Of a stretch of 64,000 bases of DNA, positions 62,626 to 64,000 are shown piece by piece; the stretch's first letter is position 1; every line of letters begins with the position of its first letter. Source of the DNA: Sphagnum compactum. Lineage: Eukaryota; Bryophyta; Sphagnopsida; Sphagnales. The position numbers and the translations under genes were made by a program. Location: positions 12,214,001-12,278,000 of the forward strand of contig OZ234501.1 of NCBI GenBank assembly GCA_965153455.1. Reading direction: 5' to 3'. Below the pieces are notes generated by a model, which was given only the letters and a program-made list of their open reading frames with translations, was not told where the DNA came from and searched no databases.

Positions 62626-63119
62626 TATAATTTACTATGATAAATAGGTTTATTTTCATGTTGTTGTTTTAAATATCTTATGTTACTTTATGGTACACCC
62701 TATATTATTTTAAATTATTTTAGTTATTCTGACTTATAACTTAAGTTATTATAATTTATTATAAATTATTATATAAAAATTATTATACGTTATTATACCT
62801 TAAGGTATCCTAGCTAATATATTATAGGTTTTTTACTTTAAATTATTTAATATTAAATTATTCAACTAACCTTAAGTTATACCTTCGGTTATTTTATTTT
62901 AAATTAATATATGTTATTTCAAGTTTTGTTTTACGTTATTCAATATCATTCTATTTTATATTATTATAAATTATTTTATCCTAAGTATAACAATTTAAAA
63001 TAATCTAAAATAAAATATAATGACATAAAGTAAAATAACTTAAAATAGCCAATAATAGCTTATGAAAAATAATTGAGAATAACCTACAATAAAATAAATA
63101 TTAATAACTTATAATATTC
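62626..63119. repeat. TTAT/ATAA low-complexity block with strand switch
   Basis: The left part is rich in TTATTTTAAGTTATT words. From about 62990 the complement AATAATTTAAAATAA words dominate. Noncoding, and leads into the minisatellite. Confidence 0.6.
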
Positions 63120-64000
63120 AATAATAACTTATAATATAAAAGCCACCAATAGTCGTAATATAACCAAAAATAACAAAAAATAGTAATCAATAAAATAGCC
63201 ACCAATAACCATTAATAAAATAGTCACTAATAGTCAGCAATAAAATAGCCACCAATAAAAAGCCACTAATAGCCACCAATAGAATAGCCATTAATAACCA
63301 TCAATAGAATAGCCAACAATAGCCACTAATATTTATTAATAAAATAAGAACTAGTAGCCTATGATAATTTAACTTAAACAACCACTAATATCCACCAATA
63401 TAATATCCACGAATAGCCATTAATAAAATAATTCCACCAAAGGCCATTAATAGCTTATGGTAATTTAACTTAAAATAATCACCAATAGAATAACTACTAA
63501 TAGTCATTAACAGTATGGCCACCAATGGCCATTAATAAAATAGTCACCAATAGCCATTAATAAAATAGTCACCATAGTCATTTATAAAATAGTCAGCAAT
63601 AGCCATTAATAAAATAATCAACAATAGCCATCAATAAAATAGTCAACAATAGCCATTAATAAAATAGTCACCAATATCCATTAATAAAATAATCACCAAT
63701 AACCATTAATAAAATAGCCAATAATAGCCATTAATAACTAATTAATAAAATAACCATTAATAGCCATCAATAGAATAATTATCAATAGCCATAATAAAAT
63801 AACCATTAATAGCCTCCAATAAAATAGTTACCAATAGTCATCAATAGAATAACCACCAATAGCCACTAGTAGAATAGTCACCAATAGTAATTAATAAAAT
63901 AACGAACAATAGCCACCAAATCAATAGCCATCAATAAAATAACCAAGAATAGCCACCAACAGAATAGCCACAAATAGCCTATGGTAATATAGCTTAAAAT
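63120..64000. repeat. 25-bp minisatellite reaching the window edge
   Basis: Roughly 35 degenerate units of ATAGTCACCAATAGCCATTAATAAA (landmarks AGTCACC, AGCCATTA, ATAAA) with variants CATCAATAAA and CACCAATAGA. The array is truncated by the end of the window, so its total size is unknown. Confidence 0.85.

Noticed and set aside
63120-64000. Regular repeats as a CRISPR array
   Set aside because: Units are contiguous and degenerate with no unique spacers, and the genome is eukaryotic.

Overview
This window is nuclear DNA from a land plant. Three intron-rich genes, all on the minus strand, sit in long AT-rich intergenic DNA full of transposable elements, MITE-like repeats and minisatellites. 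The genes use canonical GT-AG introns and encode plant families: a vacuolar sorting receptor and plant-type receptor kinases. The species cannot be fixed from the sequence. The large repeat-rich spacers and an unusual LTP-like receptor kinase make a fern or another non-flowering vascular plant my guess, held weakly. Nothing prokaryotic or organellar was seen. || Genes: (1) 797-7553, a complete 12-exon vacuolar sorting receptor (VSR). It reconstructs to 629 residues with signal peptide, PA domain, VSR core, EGF repeats, transmembrane helix and YMPL sorting motif. A 5'-UTR intron and a CT/GA-rich leader probably extend it to about 8690. (2) 26909-30633, a complete 7-exon receptor-like kinase of 604 residues. 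Its ectodomain is an eight-cysteine (lipid-transfer-protein-like) fold, followed by a transmembrane helix and an intact RD kinase. (3) 47474-48320, a tandem paralogue of gene 2 with the same ectodomain, cysteine spacing, intron phases and a transmembrane segment, but no kinase exons nearby. It looks like a kinase-less receptor-like protein. Genes 2 and 3 are the most interesting biology here: a full receptor kinase beside a truncated partner, competitor or decoy. || Mobile and repeat landscape: 8.7-13.2 kb holds the VSR upstream region with GGTA (MYB AC-element-like) runs, a G-quadruplex-type tract and short tandem repeats. 13.8-15.96 kb is a tandem array with a period of about 180 bp, split by an 887-bp solo LTR with a perfect 5-bp target duplication. 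16-22 kb is AT-rich with small repeats. 22.2-23.65 kb is an AT-rich array that switches orientation. A Harbinger/Tourist-like MITE with TAA duplications lies in intron 1 of gene 2, and a relative lies near 57.6-58.0 kb. 37.3-38.5 kb has nested hairpins and a hAT-like element. 39.6-43.5 kb is a decayed Ty3/gypsy element, followed at 43574-44508 by a 935-bp non-autonomous hAT element with a perfect 8-bp target duplication. 50.0 kb has a 5S-rRNA-like fragment next to a MITE family that recurs near 56.7 and 58.8 kb. 62.46 kb has a CACTA-like terminus, and a 25-bp minisatellite runs off the right edge. || Genes 2 and 3 each have ACCTACC-type elements 0.8-1.0 kb upstream of the start codon, and the VSR gene has a cluster at a comparable distance from its inferred transcription start. 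Shared MYB control is possible but unproven.
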